In this document: piece after piece, positions 40,870-51,838 of the stretch
How positions within the stretch are numbered: position 1 is the first letter of the stretch
Layout: the number at the start of each line of letters is the position of its first letter
From: Hawksworthiomyces lignivorus
Taxonomy: Eukaryota; Ascomycota; Sordariomycetes; Ophiostomatales; Ophiostomataceae
Reading direction: 5' to 3'
DNA length: 64,000 nt
Assembly: GCA_002917075.1 (NCBI GenBank)
Contig: NTMA01000023.1
Coordinates: 248,001-312,000 of the forward strand
Translations under genes and position numbers: made by a program
Notes under the pieces: generated by a model
Databases searched by the model: none
Told to the model about the DNA's origin: nothing
Seen by the model: the letters and a program-made list of their open reading frames with translations, nothing else

Positions 40870-41135
40870 CTACGGCGCGAAGACAAAATTATACTAGGTA
40901 GTTGAAACAATGCAGGAAATGCCTACGGAAGGCATCACAAGAAACATCGAAAGAAATAACAATCCTAAAAGCAGCAAGGCCCAATGCTTTGGTGTACTGC
41001 TGGTTTGTCAGCCCCCCGAAGGAAATGTCGCTGCCTGCTAGAGGAACCGGCGTCTCGGTAGCGGCAAACTTGTTCCCTCCTTTCCACCAGTCAGCCGCGT
41101 CAGCACGTGTGAAGCATCTCTTTGGATTCTATTTT
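40870..41135 (-). pseudogene. possible C-terminal gene fragment, unrecognised
   Basis: The minus-strand frame reads TRADAADWWKGGNKFAATETP, then PLAGSDISFGGLTNQQYTKA and a short hydrophobic end. The composition looks like a real protein rather than chance, but there is no ATG in frame and an acceptor-like AATAG precedes it. I do not recognise the family. It may be the last exon of a lost gene. Confidence 0.25.
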
Positions 41136-41476
41136 TGGCATTGTTCCAGCAACGACTGTCATTAACGAACGCTCTTAATTTGAAATTGAACATCACTACG
41201 CTTCTCGTATATATCGTTTTCCATCAGCCTCTTTATCATGCCTCGTCATGCTTCTTGAAATCAGCAGTCAAAGAGAGATGCCTAACATAGCGTCTAACAA
41301 CGCATCAAACATTGTGCCAAACATTGCACGACAGAAAAAAGTAGGAATGGAAAATCTAGCGGAGAATCGCCTTTCGACTTCATATGTATATATTAGATGT
41401 ATTGCCTCTTGAAAAAATAGAAGTCGATTTTGATTGTTTGCAAACACCCAACTTTGAAACAAAGAAAAAACCGACC

Positions 41477-43416
41477 ATGAAACTTACAAGCCTTCTCTCA
41501 ATTTCTCTCGCTTGCTTGGGGGCTGCACACAGCTTGCCACCCGAAGCCGACACTGTCGTGACCACCGGCCAGGGACGCGTCCGCGGTGCGCGGGTGCACC
41601 GAGATGTGGACGCCTTCTTGGGTATCCCGTACGCCCAGCCACCCGTGGGCGCGCTTCGCTTCCAACCGCCGAAGCCGCGCACATTTCTATCTCCAGATGG
41701 CAATAACGGGACGGTGTTTAACGCCACGGCCTTTGGGCCAGTCTGCTACCAGTTCCACTACAAGACCATCTTCGGCGACAGCCTCTTGCCAACCACTGCC
41801 GAGTCAGAAGATTGCCTCACACTCAATGTCTTTGTGCCCCGACAGCGCGGCAGTGGGGGTGGCGGCCGGGATCCAAAGACGACGAAGCTGCTCCCGGTCT
41901 TTGTGTGGTCGTATGGCGGGGCATATGGCGAAGGCGGCGGCAGTGTGCCCATCTTCAACCCGACTCAGTTTGTGGCGGCGGCTGGGGACATCATTGTGGT
42001 GACATGGAAGTGAGCTTAAGAAAATCTAAGGAAAAAAAATAAGAAGCACAACACCCTAATAGCTACCTCACCTACACAATGTGTGGACACCGCCACAGCA
42101 AAGCTAACTCACCACCGAACAGTTACCGCCTTAACCTCTTTGGCTTCCCCAACAGCCCGGCTCTCCACGAGCAGAACCTCGGCCTGCGCGACCAGCGCGC
42201 GGCCCTCGAGTGGCTGCGCGACCATGTTGCCGACTTTGGCGGCGACCCGGCCCGCATCGTTCTGGGCGGCCAGTCGTCCGGTGCTGACTCCGGCAGCGCC
42301 ATGGTCTACACCCACGCCGATGATCCGATCGCCAGCGGCCTTCTCCTCCAGAGCGGCACCGTGCAGGTCATCGGAGCGGCGACGCAGGGCGCCGACGCCG
42401 AGTTCGTGCGCGTGGCCACGGCCGTGGGGTGCGCCAACAGTACCGACCGGTCGGCCGAGCTGGCCTGCATGCGGACGGTGGACGCGGCAGTGCTAAAGCA
42501 CGCCATCTCCAACACGACGTTCAACCTCTTTGGGTCGCCGCCCGGCGGGTCGCCGATGGTGGACAACGTCACGCTGTTTACGATCGACGAGTACGTGAAA
42601 AGGGGGAACGCCGGCCAATTTGCCAAAATTGTGAGTGGACCACATCACCAGAAGAAGGAGGGCTCAGTTTGTTGCCAATGCTAATGTTGGTGGTGTGTCT
42701 CCAAGCCGACCCTCATAGGCAACCTGAACGACGAAGGGGATTCGGTGCTGAACTGGTCGCCGACGACAGGTGTGAACCAAACCTTTTCGGATATTGTCAC
42801 GACCACTATGTTTACGTGCAACATCGCACTCGAGGCGTCGTAAGCGACTCTTACCTCCCTGCCCCCCCTCCAAAAAGAAAACAACAGACCAAGCTGGCAC
42901 AGCTAGTAAGTCCTACGTTGTTGACCATCTGGTTAGATTTCGAGCGCTGAATGATGTTCCCGTCTGGCGGTACCGCTATTTCGGCATCTTTCCCGAAGTC
43001 ACTCCATATCCTTGGCTTCGGGCCTACCACGAAGGTGTGTACATGTACTCTGTACGATGGAACTACTAGCAGAAAGCTGACTCCGCACACAACTAGCCGA
43101 CGTCCCCATTCTTATGGGCACCTATACGGAAATGGAGAGACTCGATGGTGGGAACACAGCAGATCGGCGTTCTGCTGAGACCAAGAAGGCATCCACTTTC
43201 CTGCAGCATATCTTCGCTTCGTTCATTCGCCATCCTGCCAGCGGTCTGCGGAATGAGTTTGGCTGGCCAACCTTCAAACCCAATAGCACGACGCTTGTGG
43301 AGCTTTTCAATAACAACACCGCACAGGCCCGTCTGCTCAATGCATCGGTCTACGACGCCATCTGCGCCAACCCTCCTCCTATCCCCTGGGACCAACTTCT
43401 GCCCCCCACAGCATAA
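41477..43416 (+). CDS. secreted type-B carboxylesterase/lipase, 5 exons
   Basis: Alpha/beta-hydrolase of the carboxylesterase type B family, 530 aa, secreted. Exons: 41477-42009, 42123-42630, 42706-42839, 42937-43034, 43097-43416. Signal peptide at residues 1-19. FLGIPYAQPPVGALRF and SEDCLTLNVFVP are the N-terminal signatures. The nucleophile elbow is GGQSSG with Ser229 (formed after splicing of NYRLNLFGFPN), the acid is Glu in GNLNDEGD, and the base is His in AYHEADVPILMG, created by the last intron. The oxyanion region WSYGGAYGEGGG is in place. Several N-glycosylation sequons occur. Intron 3 (97 nt) is the least certain border: the choice of TTAG before ATTTCGAGC keeps SFRALNDVPVWRYRYFG, the conserved block. 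Likely an extracellular esterase of broad specificity. Confidence 0.9.
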
Positions 43417-44022
43417 TATGAGTGAAGATCTGGAAAAAATTGAGTTAGCTACAATTCAATTTTGGCTTTGCTCCTGGAGGAGCCGCGAGTGAGGTTTGCT
43501 GGGCTACCCTCCCCTTCTCCCCTTCCGGGTGTACAATTCGTACGGACATTGTCACGGCGTGGTTCGGAGTGTCTCCATAAAGAAAAGCCAGATCTCTAGG
43601 ATATTAGTAAAGTAGTCAATATGTGAAAGTATGCATTCCTGATTAATAAAATTATCTGGCGCCTGATCAAAGGAAAAAAAGCAGACCGCAGCTAGCAGAG
43701 CATGCAACACGATGCGGAATATCAATGTCCAATGTCACTAGGGCATTATCAAGGCCAGCCAGTCATCACTATGTACAGGCAAGGGAAAAGAACCCTCTCT
43801 TTTCTCAAATGCGCACGACGCTTGTCACTCGTGCCGCGTCTGTGGACAATAGGAGCTAGTGACGCAATAATTTCACTAATATATATACGCTCAATCCTGA
43901 AAGAGCCAGACTTCTCCACCTTGAGACTATCTAAAACGTACTATGGCAAAAGCAGGTTGGGTTTCCAGAAGTTTCCGTTTCCGCCTTGGCGATCTGCCGG
44001 TCCTTGTAGTCAGCAGCAGAGA
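43417..44022. other. convergent intergenic region
   Basis: No gene seen; the open frame at 43702-44190 overlaps the cupin gene antisense and lacks a domain. Confidence 0.45.
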
Positions 44023-44601
44023 CTATGCCTGGCCAACGGCTTGCTTGATCATTTCATCTGTCGCATATTTCTCCAAAAGATTGCTTTTCAATTGCTTCAA
44101 CTTTTCACCTTCGCTTCGAAACTGCTCTGCCACCATTTCCGCATCCCTTCCTACCGCAGTGGAATTGGTCAAGCCGGCGAGGATGGCTAGAAACATGGAA
44201 TTTTCGTCATCGGCTCCTTGTCCATAGCTCACGTACGTCCCATCTCGCTGAGTGCCACGCATAATCAGCATAGCGCGCTCGAAATCTAGCGAACCAGGAG
44301 AGAGTATGAGATCCAGCGTGCATCCTGATTTTCCTGCGAGGAAATTGTGAAGCACCCCAATTGGAACAGTGGCGCTTTCGCCAACTTGGAGTTCCTTGGC
44401 CTGGAGGGTGGCTGGATCTCTGCTTCCTTCGGGACTCGTGTAGACGGTCAGAGACCCTGACCGCAGCTTAAAGGTTTCAGTGAATTCGGTGTGGTAGTGA
44501 GGGATCGTTGTTGCGCCCGACCCCAAGGTTGAAAAGAGAATGGTTCGCGTGTGGCCATTGGAGAGTGCCGATTCAATGATGGTAGGAACCTTGTCAGCCA
44601 T
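44023..44601 (-). CDS. cupin-domain protein
   Basis: Small intronless protein of 192 aa with one cupin barrel. The first cupin motif HYHTEFTETFKLRSGSLTVY gives His35, His37 and Glu39/42 as metal ligands; the second motif supplies the His in VPIGVLHNF (about residue 86). A C-terminal helical region of about 70 residues follows (MFLAILAGLTNSTAVGRDAEMV and onward). Such single-cupin fungal proteins are assigned to sugar isomerases, dioxygenases or unknown enzymes; no specific activity can be read here. Start ATG at 44601 has no in-frame alternative nearby. Confidence 0.85.
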   Translation of the reverse strand: MADKVPTIIESALSNGHTRTILFSTLGSGATTIPHYHTEFTETFKLRSGSLTVYTSPEGSRDPATLQAKELQVGESATVPIGVLHNFLAGKSGCTLDLILSPGSLDFERAMLIMRGTQRDGTYVSYGQGADDENSMFLAILAGLTNSTAVGRDAEMVAEQFRSEGEKLKQLKSNLLEKYATDEMIKQAVGQA

Positions 44602-45749
44602 TGTTGCTTTTGGATCTGGTTATTTAAGAGAAAAGAACTGGTATTGCGATGAAGAAGCTCGTTCGCCGGCTGCGTCTGGAGTTTTATGTTTAAAGTTCAT
44701 ACACTACACTAGAAATCTTTGCCAAGTAACAGTGGCGCCGTGGTTATTTATACGCCGTGTCATCTCGTGTTATCTGGACTTCGAGTGCTTGGCGGCGAGA
44801 CTAACCAGAGGCTTATATGTAAGCTTACATGTAACCTTACAGGGAAAAGGATGTTACAGGGAAGTATGCAACTAATCGTATCTTTTCCAAGGAATGAGAT
44901 AACCAGATGTATACTCCGTACCACAATCCTTGCTTGAATATAACTATAATTAAGGTAATGATTAGGAGCAATTGCGCTTAATGGCAAGCTGATCCACAAC
45001 AGCAAGTCGGTTTACGAGGCGCTATCGTATTGCTGGGGAGACCCTGATATAGTATTACCAATTACATTTTGCCGAGACAGGGGTCGACCTGCCTCACACT
45101 TTTGTTATATCTCTCACGACGAGCTGTCATTCACTTGACAAAGTATAAGTATGCTTCTGGTTAGTTCCTCAGCGACTTCACAGCTCCTCTATGTCACCAG
45201 GGGCGCCTCTAGAAGGAATCTTGGCTAGTACAGACCTCTTAAGAGGACTTCACTTGCTGTGGGTAGTTTGCGAGCTCAACAATCCCGTCGACTTGCTGGC
45301 TCGACAGCTGATTTTACGTTGAGACCCGGTTACGTACAACAATCTTCTTTTTGGGTTAATTCTATACATATAACAGTGGCAAACTATAATAGCATCTGTA
45401 CGGCTAACGTGTGTGACTTAAGTTGCTTGCTAAAGAAAGGAAACGCGGAAGAGGATTGTGGATCTGCAGCTGCCCGCTCTCGCTGAGGCCTAATTCTTGG
45501 TGCGCGCTCTATTGATACTATTTGCAGCTGTAACTGGCATTTATAAAGTGGGACCAATAAAAGATAACATAGAAAATGACGAGACTACCTATGTAACCAT
45601 ATATTCACCAATGTGTAAGAACTACTCAAGTAGATATGGCTTGTCGGACGCTGTTGTAGGCTGCCTTAGCCGTACTGCTGTCGCAATCTTATGAAGGCCT
45701 GTGCCAGAAGCTTACCTCAATATCTCGATGCTGTTGATGAATTGATCCC
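44602..45749. other. intergenic with HET relic
   Basis: Carries the fragment of the large HET gene listed at 44977-45175. A 14-base palindrome ATGTAAGCTTACAT sits at 44817-44830. Two short open frames at 45259-45486 and 45497-45694 show no domain. Confidence 0.4.
44977..45175 (+). pseudogene. shrunken relic of the HET locus at 36812-39865
   Basis: 44983-45082 matches the start of the HET domain at 37586-37700 (GGCAAGCTGATCCAC, then TTTACGAGGCGCTATCGTA/T, TGCTGGGGAGACCCTGATAT), with one short deletion and otherwise mainly transition differences. About 20 bases later, 45105-45175 matches the 3' flank of the same gene at 39793-39865 (CTCTCACGACGAGCTGTCAT, CTTGACAAAGT, GCTTCTGGTTAGTTCCTC). So about 2.1 kb of the copied locus, including most of the gene, has been lost. 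Confidence 0.8.
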
Positions 45750-46277
45750 CTAGGTCAGCCGAGTGCGCAACTGACCCTCGTAATCACGTTTTCCAAGGGG
45801 GACGCCCCGTGTGCGCAGGATATTGTAAGCGGTGACGGCATGAAAATAGAAATTAGGCAGCGAGAACGAGAGGAGAAAGGTCTCTGACGTAAAAGCAAGT
45901 CTCCGAGGTGGAAGCTGCAAGTCTAGGTCCTTGCCCGCCCAGCTGTTAACCTCATCGGGGGTGAGCGCCTTTAAAGACGTTTCCGCCTGGACAATCATGG
46001 CCTGGAGGTCGGCGAACGGAATCTGTGGTCCAACCAAGGCAGGCGGGGCAAAGACGCCAGTCTTCACGGCCTCCAGCGCCCACACGGAATGATGCGCCAC
46101 GCATTCGACCTGGAAGCGGAACGGCGCCATGTCGTGGAAGAGGCGCATATTCACAGAGGCGTCGGGGTCGGTGCCTGTTTCAGCGCAATAAGCGGCTGCA
46201 CCGTCGAGGAAGTGTCTGACAGCGCTCACTGTCTGTAAGAAGGTCGGCACGCTGAGGTCGTAGAGTGAAGTCGCCAT
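45750..46277 (-). CDS. DUF1993 family protein
   Basis: Intronless, 175 aa. The whole protein fits the DUF1993 family: the N-terminal SLYDLSVPTFLQTVSAVRHFLDGA, the middle FHDMAPFRFQVECVAHHSVWAL and the C-terminal FTSETFLLSFSLPNFYFHAVTAYNILR. These form a DinB-like four-helix bundle; His residues at the expected bundle positions (FHDM, AHHS, FYFHA) could bind a metal. Function is not established. Probably cytosolic. Confidence 0.9.
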   Translation of the reverse strand: MATSLYDLSVPTFLQTVSAVRHFLDGAAAYCAETGTDPDASVNMRLFHDMAPFRFQVECVAHHSVWALEAVKTGVFAPPALVGPQIPFADLQAMIVQAETSLKALTPDEVNSWAGKDLDLQLPPRRLAFTSETFLLSFSLPNFYFHAVTAYNILRTRGVPLGKRDYEGQLRTRLT

Positions 46278-48165
46278 CGGTTTTCTTGTTTTGAGCTGTG
46301 AAAAGTAAAGTTATTAGCAAGGTATTATTTAGTGCGTGGTTTAATTGAAACATGTATAGCGATGAATTAATTTGTGCGTAAGAACAAAACTTTGGTACTC
46401 GATCTTTTTATGAGCTCAAGTGAGTGTAGATTCGGATTTAATCAAGTAGGTTGTAACCAAAAAGGCTGTGCATTTCTTTGTGGAAAACTCACCAAAATAT
46501 TCAGTGTATTTCTGTTACGATTTGTTGGGTTGCGACATCACCACTGCTCAGACACATCATTATATAACGGTTCTTTTATTGTGGTGGAAAGTGGAAGAAA
46601 TTGTAACAGTTTGACTCCATTACAATAAAGATGCCTTGTGATTTGCTCATAAAATAGTTAAACTTTCTTGAAGCCGTGGTTTCAAGAACGTTTATTTTCA
46701 AGTATCCCTCTTTCACGGGCTATTGGTCCGTGAGAAGCTTAGACCCAGCAACATGGGGAGCCCATGCATCAATGGTGCAAGTGAGCCTACCATGACTACC
46801 GTCTTAGAAAAGAGAGCTCGAGAGCACTACTGGATAGAGTAGGTAGGTACCTGAACACACACTTTCTGAGCACACACGACTCCCGACCAGAGGAGAGGCT
46901 ATTCGTGGGACCAAACGAAGTTATTTGGTTGCGGATTGGTTGAGAACTGAAAAAGGCCAGAGGCCGACCTGGCCATAGGGCTGCTGCAGTCACATCACAT
47001 AACTCAGCCGCCTACGCAGCAAGGGAGGCTGCTTTCGTGCTCTCTCCTTACGGAGAGAGCCGTACAGCCTCTAGATCAGACGTTTAAGGCGGTTGAAGGC
47101 GATGCTGGTGAGTTGTGGTAGCCTTGGTGGTTAGGTAAAGTCGAGGGGTCAGCCCGTCTCGTTCTCAATATCTTTGGAAAACGCCTTTGCAATGAAATCT
47201 TCGAAATGTTTGGCCATCAAGTTCGAACAGAGTTGCCAGCTATCGTCACTTCGCGCAAAGCCATATTAAGATGCTCCGTACGAACCGTGACTACTGCGCC
47301 ATTTTGCTCCCTGGAACAACGCAATACTATTCTAAATCAACCATAATTAACTGAAGCATCGTCGCCTCAGAAAAGCCGAATTATCACAGAATGTGAGTAA
47401 TGTGGTGTTACGTTGTGCTGTAAGCTTAAATCCAAAAGAAATTGCTGGGATCAGTGGCATCAAGTAATACGTCGTTTTCAGTTAGTATTGTAAGTAGGTA
47501 GCTTTGTACCTATTGGTCTTTTACAAGGGTTTTGGCCAATTATATATCTCCTTCAAAAAAAAATGTCATCTTTTTGCACTCAAGGTGATAGACCAGCGAC
47601 ATACCTCACAGCCACGCCAGGCCGAGTGCAGAAACACAGGACGCTAGCCCATTTTGGCGTGTAGAGTTTTTTCGTATTTATTAGCTAGGTGCCACTTTGA
47701 GGTTTGGTAATAATAAGGTTTTATTGTTTTTGCTAGCGCTCTTCGCCGCTTTAATCGTTAGTGCCATTCTTCTTATTGGCAACGGTCCGGGAGTTCAGGG
47801 GCATCGTCGCAATATTGATCTTGTTTGGGAAAGGCTCACATCCAGATATTGTTTGCAGAGGTTGTCTCGTACTCCGTATTATTGGCCTATGTGCTCCATG
47901 GGACTTGTCTGCTTTTTTTCCCTCTTTTTCCTTTTCTCCTACTTTTTCTGGGACGTAGTCGTGCTTAGGTTTTATATATCGTGGGTGGTCTTCGATTCAT
48001 TCCACGCCTGTTCTTCGTATCCTGGACGGCATCGTGTCTCTCGTTTTCTGCCTCGATCGTCAATACTATCTACATTTCCAGCTCTCTCGCCGCCCCTCTT
48101 CGCCGTGTCTTTTTTTTTTTTTTACGGTAGTACTCAGTTGCAAGCTCAAGGCCCCTACTTGCCAA
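46278..48165. other. gene-poor stretch, 1.9 kb
   Basis: No gene supported. Contains a 9-bp-stem hairpin at 47039-47060. From 47880 to 48140 it is strongly pyrimidine-rich on the plus strand, consistent with the promoter and 5' UTR of the next gene. The long open frame 47697-48323 crosses this tract and overlaps the next gene out of frame; it is probably chance. Confidence 0.45.
47039..47060. other. perfect hairpin, 9-bp stem and TTAC loop
   Basis: GCTCTCTCC and GGAGAGAGC are exact inverted repeats around TTAC. No T run follows, and no gene ends nearby, so its meaning is unknown. Confidence 0.5.
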
Positions 48166-48828
48166 ATGAGAGCCTCAATTCTTCTGGCCTTGAGCCTGGC
48201 GTGGGCCGGCCCTTCCTTTGCCTCGCGGTGCAAGCCGTCACAGCCAAGCTCCGTATCCACCTCCTCATCGGCTACAAGCTCCGTTTCTTCATCGACACTC
48301 TCCTCGTTCATCCTGCCGTCTAGCTCTACCTCTGCATCCACCTCTTCCTCCATTAGCGCCTCGCCCAGCGCCTCGCCCTCGCTAATTTGCAGCGGCCCCA
48401 ACCTCGTGAATAACGGGGACTTCTCACAAGGCTTGCAGAGTTGGACCGTAGGCTTCGGATCGGTCACGGTCAGCAGCGGTGGGCCGGGCACAACTCCGGA
48501 ATTCGCGGAGCTGACCAGTACATCCCTCTTTTTCACCTACATTCCGACAGTGCAGGGAGCCACCTACGAGATGTCGTTCCAGTATATGGTCCTGGCCGAG
48601 TCAACCGATCAAGCCGGGTTTATCGTCGGCACCGGGGGTACGGATCTCGCGGCGATAGACCCTGCCACAGTGCCAGTGAATGTCTGGATTCAGGTCTCTG
48701 GGTTGTTTGTGGGCGACGGCACCACCACCCAGATCGGCTTCGCTCTCGAGGGATCGCCGCCGCCAAACGCCAGCATCGTCGGCGTTACCGACGTAGTCAT
48801 CTTAACATGCCCGATATCGTCATCGTGA
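48166..48828 (+). CDS. secreted Ser-rich protein with CBM-like beta domain
   Basis: Intronless, 220 aa. Signal peptide residues 1-19 (MRASILLALSLAWAGPSFA), a Cys, then a Ser/Thr-rich linker of about 50 residues likely O-glycosylated, then a jelly-roll-type domain starting CSGPNLVNNGDFSQGLQSWTV with FTYIPTVQGATYEMSFQYMV and GLFVGDGTTTQIGFALEG. That domain pattern (NGDFS, W, F, Y repeats) is that of carbohydrate-binding cenC/CBM4-9-like modules seen in many secreted fungal proteins. The ATG at 48166 gives the signal peptide; the open frame extends upstream without one. Two decayed relatives lie at 49971 and 51839. Confidence 0.85.
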   Translation: MRASILLALSLAWAGPSFASRCKPSQPSSVSTSSSATSSVSSSTLSSFILPSSSTSASTSSSISASPSASPSLICSGPNLVNNGDFSQGLQSWTVGFGSVTVSSGGPGTTPEFAELTSTSLFFTYIPTVQGATYEMSFQYMVLAESTDQAGFIVGTGGTDLAAIDPATVPVNVWIQVSGLFVGDGTTTQIGFALEGSPPPNASIVGVTDVVILTCPISSS

Positions 48829-49970
48829 TACTCAGGATAATCACAGAAAATAATATGACTGGTTTAATTTCGCATTTCTCCTTTATGCTTTGTGTTGAAA
48901 TGATGGTTTATCACGGAAGTTGTACAACATGAAAATGTCTTTTCCATATATATCCGGCTGTTATCTTTTACAAAACACAGATATTGTGTCTAGTTTATTA
49001 AGAAGAGATGCAGCGGTCGACGTTCAGTGTCTGCTGAGGCCAAGAGCCGTGGTCTTGCTGAGCTCGCTGGTGAAGAATTTTCTCAGGACATCCCGGTGGA
49101 ATTCGGGCCACGGCTTCTAGGTCTCTGGCTCAATGATATGTTCTCATATAGAATTGTTCAATGGGGTATACGCGCTTGGTTGGCAAATGAGCCTTTGGTA
49201 GTCTCCGCCGAAGAGCATCGGAGATTTTGGTAGTCATGTTGGAGGATAGGTATATTTGGCCTTTGGTCTTCAGATCAAATAGACATTTTGGCTTTTTAGC
49301 TACTATTCACCATTTGAACGGCTTCTTCTCGCTTCGTCTTTGCCATTGCACCAATTGATCGGGCGAAGTTCTCTCCACATTCTGAGTGGCTGTATTGAGC
49401 AGAAAGGGGACCGACTCTGAAAAAGGACGAAGCAACCTATTCGGTGCGTCATCTGGATGGGAGCCATCGAAGCTGCAAAATTGAGGAAAGGAGGCTTCGT
49501 TTAAGTTTCGATTATGATATATTTAAGAACCTAATAGAATACAAGATCCAGTTGACCACTGCGTCGTGAGGTTTAATCACCGCATTCTCCTAATGATGCA
49601 GCATGATCCCAAGGTGCTACAAATCATCTCCGAACCGACAACACTTATTATCTTAGCCTGCTTTGAGTTAACCCCCTACGGGATTTTTTTTTATATGTAA
49701 TTGTCTTGAGAATGGCCGAGAAAAGGATGTAGCCTTTTGCATTCTCGCTACGAAATTAGATAGCTTTTGTCAACTTCGATTAAAAAAATGGATTGGTTTA
49801 ATAATGAATGCCACAGCCTGCGGTAGAGAGGACAAGAAAAATGTGTGCCTGGTGTGTTATATAAATGTACTCTATCTGTCTTTTTTCATTTTACGGAAGC
49901 TCCTCTCTTTCGTTGGTATTGCAGTCACCGTACTTTAATCACTCTCTTCGTTATCTTTTTTACACTACAG
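48829..49970. other. intergenic
   Basis: A 68-codon open segment at 49027-49233 (SAEAKSRGLAELAGEEFSQD and onward) has protein-like composition but starts with GTG and has no recognised domain; it may be a gene scrap. Nothing else seen. Confidence 0.4.
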
Positions 49971-50390
49971 ATGCTTAATTTTTTAGCCGTTTCTTTTTAC
50001 TTTCTTTTCTACATCGTTGCCTTGCTATGCGTTTTCTCTGCCACCCATCCTTGCAAGGTGGCCCGCCTTAGCAGCGGCAGCATCAGCTCGGCCACCAGCT
50101 CAAGCTCCAGCTCGTCTTCGCCTTCCGCCTCGCCCTCGGCGCTGGCCTCCTTCAACCTCGTCGTCCGCGCCCCCGGCGCCGCTATAGACGGTGCCCCGGC
50201 CTCCCATCCCATCCACGCTGCCAGTTTGTGCATTGTGCGAGTGTGCGGGTGTGCGATTGTACGAGTACATACAAACAAGCTCGAATTTTGCCGTTCGCCC
50301 TCGCCCCGGCCGCCCTCCCCCTCCCCTAATCGTGGTTGGATTTTTGTTGCGAGCACTACTGGTAGGGATTGGCCGTGTAGGGGTTGTTAG
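49971..50390 (+). pseudogene. decayed relative of the Ser-rich secreted protein
   Basis: From ATG 49971 there is a signal-peptide-like stretch, then a HPCK segment and a Ser run (RLSSGSISSATSSSSSSSSP) with SASPSALA that lines up with the N-terminal third of the protein at 48166. After FNLV the resemblance stops and the frame continues into Pro/Arg-rich sequence without the beta domain. Probably a truncated copy. Confidence 0.5.
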
Positions 50391-50498
50391 CTACATTTGA
50401 ATTAGTAGAAATAGGTCTTCGGACTTTTTTTAGTATACGTTCTTGACGTTTAAAAGGGACGTATTATTTCTTTAGCACCAGAGGACCTAGTCACCTAA

Positions 50499-51415
50499 TA
50501 TGTCGCGCTCAGCTATGTCTGGGGCGAGGTGGTGTTGCTGGAGGAAAACAAGAGCTAGTTGGGGATAACGGGGTTCTTGTCGGCTCCGCCTATCCAGGAC
50601 TAGATCCCGCGGACCATCCGCAACGCTATGGTCGTGGCCGCCGGCCTTGGGCTCCGGTACCTATGGGCAGACATGCTTTGCATCGTGTAAGACGACCCCG
50701 ACAACGTTAACCAAGAGACTTGCCGTATGGATGTTATTTACGAAGAGTCCGTTTTCACGTTGGTGGTAACGTCGAGCATTTATACTAATACAGGCTTTGC
50801 AACCCTTTATACCCGGAGAGGGGACAGCAGGTCAAATCAATATGGCCGGGCATGTGTATAACAGCGATCCACGAAATAACAAACTTTTTGAATGGTGTTA
50901 AGTATAGGTCCTACGGATAGACGTATTACTTGTTTTAACCCTTTTCTTCTCTTTATTCTTTTAATGTTAGACCCCCACACTCCAAAACTCAAGCTGAATG
51001 TAACAGATTCCAAGAACAAGTCTTGTCCACTCACATCGTCGCCTTCACCGACAACATAGTCCACTTCCGCTGCCACGACTGTGTCTAGAGCGAGGACAGC
51101 CGGACAGACGAGACGCCTTGACAGCGGACCCAGATCGGCAGCTCCGCGAAATGGCGCTACCCGATCGAGGTCCGCCGTGACTTCTCGATGATGTACTGGG
51201 AGCACCTCGAGCAATATTCACAACAGCAGCTAACGGATGAGGGCGGCCGCGTCAAGGCATTAATAGGCTTCTTGTAACGCATTTAGCTCATCTTATGTTA
51301 CCGCTTTGTGGACGGCGGCCTGTTGGGCTACGCGCTCGAGTAGGGACTGTTCTTCGACGCGGATAGCAGCCGGCGGTGCGCGTTGTTCCCGACATACTCG
51401 GCAAGGTTGGCCTTA
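50499..51415 (+). pseudogene. HET-domain pseudogene
   Basis: The translation shows the HET landmarks in order: YVALSYVWG at 50499, IPRTIRNAMVVAAGLGLRYLWADMLCIV near 50605-50690, DDPDNVNQETCRMDVIYEESVFTLVV up to about 50765, FQEQVLSTHIVAFTDNIVHF near 51009, YWEHLEQYSQQQLTDEGGRVKALIGFL near 51198, and an FPTYS end near 51390. It is interrupted by many in-frame stops (for example after CIV, where Gln is expected, and after DCV and ALE, where Trp is expected), and the segment 50780-51005 does not align. Nearly all stops can be derived from CAA, CAG or TGG by one C-to-T or G-to-A change. Confidence 0.85.
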
Positions 51416-51838
51416 TGACCGATGCAAGTATTGGGGGGTTGTAGGTCTGCGGTCTTTTGTGGTCGTTACGGATGCAATTTTGACCTCTAGAATATTGATG
51501 TATCGATTGCTTTTGATTCTTGTCTTTGTGCTATGGTCATTTCGGGGTTTGCACCTCAGTCTCTTTCCAGATGATCTCGACGCGCTCGAGCCGCTCTCGT
51601 TCTGTCAACGATAGGCTCAACTCGTATTTGTCCAAAGATTCTGGTAGGTAATCCTGGAGCCCATGATAAAAAATAGCACAACCAACAGACTTAGATTCCT
51701 TGTTGATTCAGGACACGGTGGCAACGAGCAACGGGCGAAAATCGATAGGGCTGTGTCCGAAGAACTAATATCTCTTGATTCTAGACGGTGAGTCTACTGC
51801 TCTAGGCTGGGTCAGCTTCAGCTTCTCCCTACAAGATT
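51416..51838. other. intergenic
   Basis: May contain the last eroded codons of the HET pseudogene. No independent feature is seen. Confidence 0.35.

Larger units (their letters stand above)
39484..41476. other. gene-poor stretch of 2 kb with relics
   Basis: 3' flank of the HET gene including the sequence copied at 45105-45175 (39793-39865) and the right direct repeat (39886-39924). An open segment around 39960-40230 has codon-like composition (GVDLKEIISLFYDSCKVYQTA) but no start or recognisable domain. A second coding-like fragment lies on the minus strand at 40870-41135, listed separately. Otherwise nothing is seen. Confidence 0.45.

Noticed and set aside
47697..48323. 208-codon plus-strand frame with hydrophobic start
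   Set aside because: It starts at a non-ATG codon, runs through a pyrimidine-rich promoter tract that yields Phe/Ser/Leu by composition, and overlaps the better-supported gene at 48166 in another frame.
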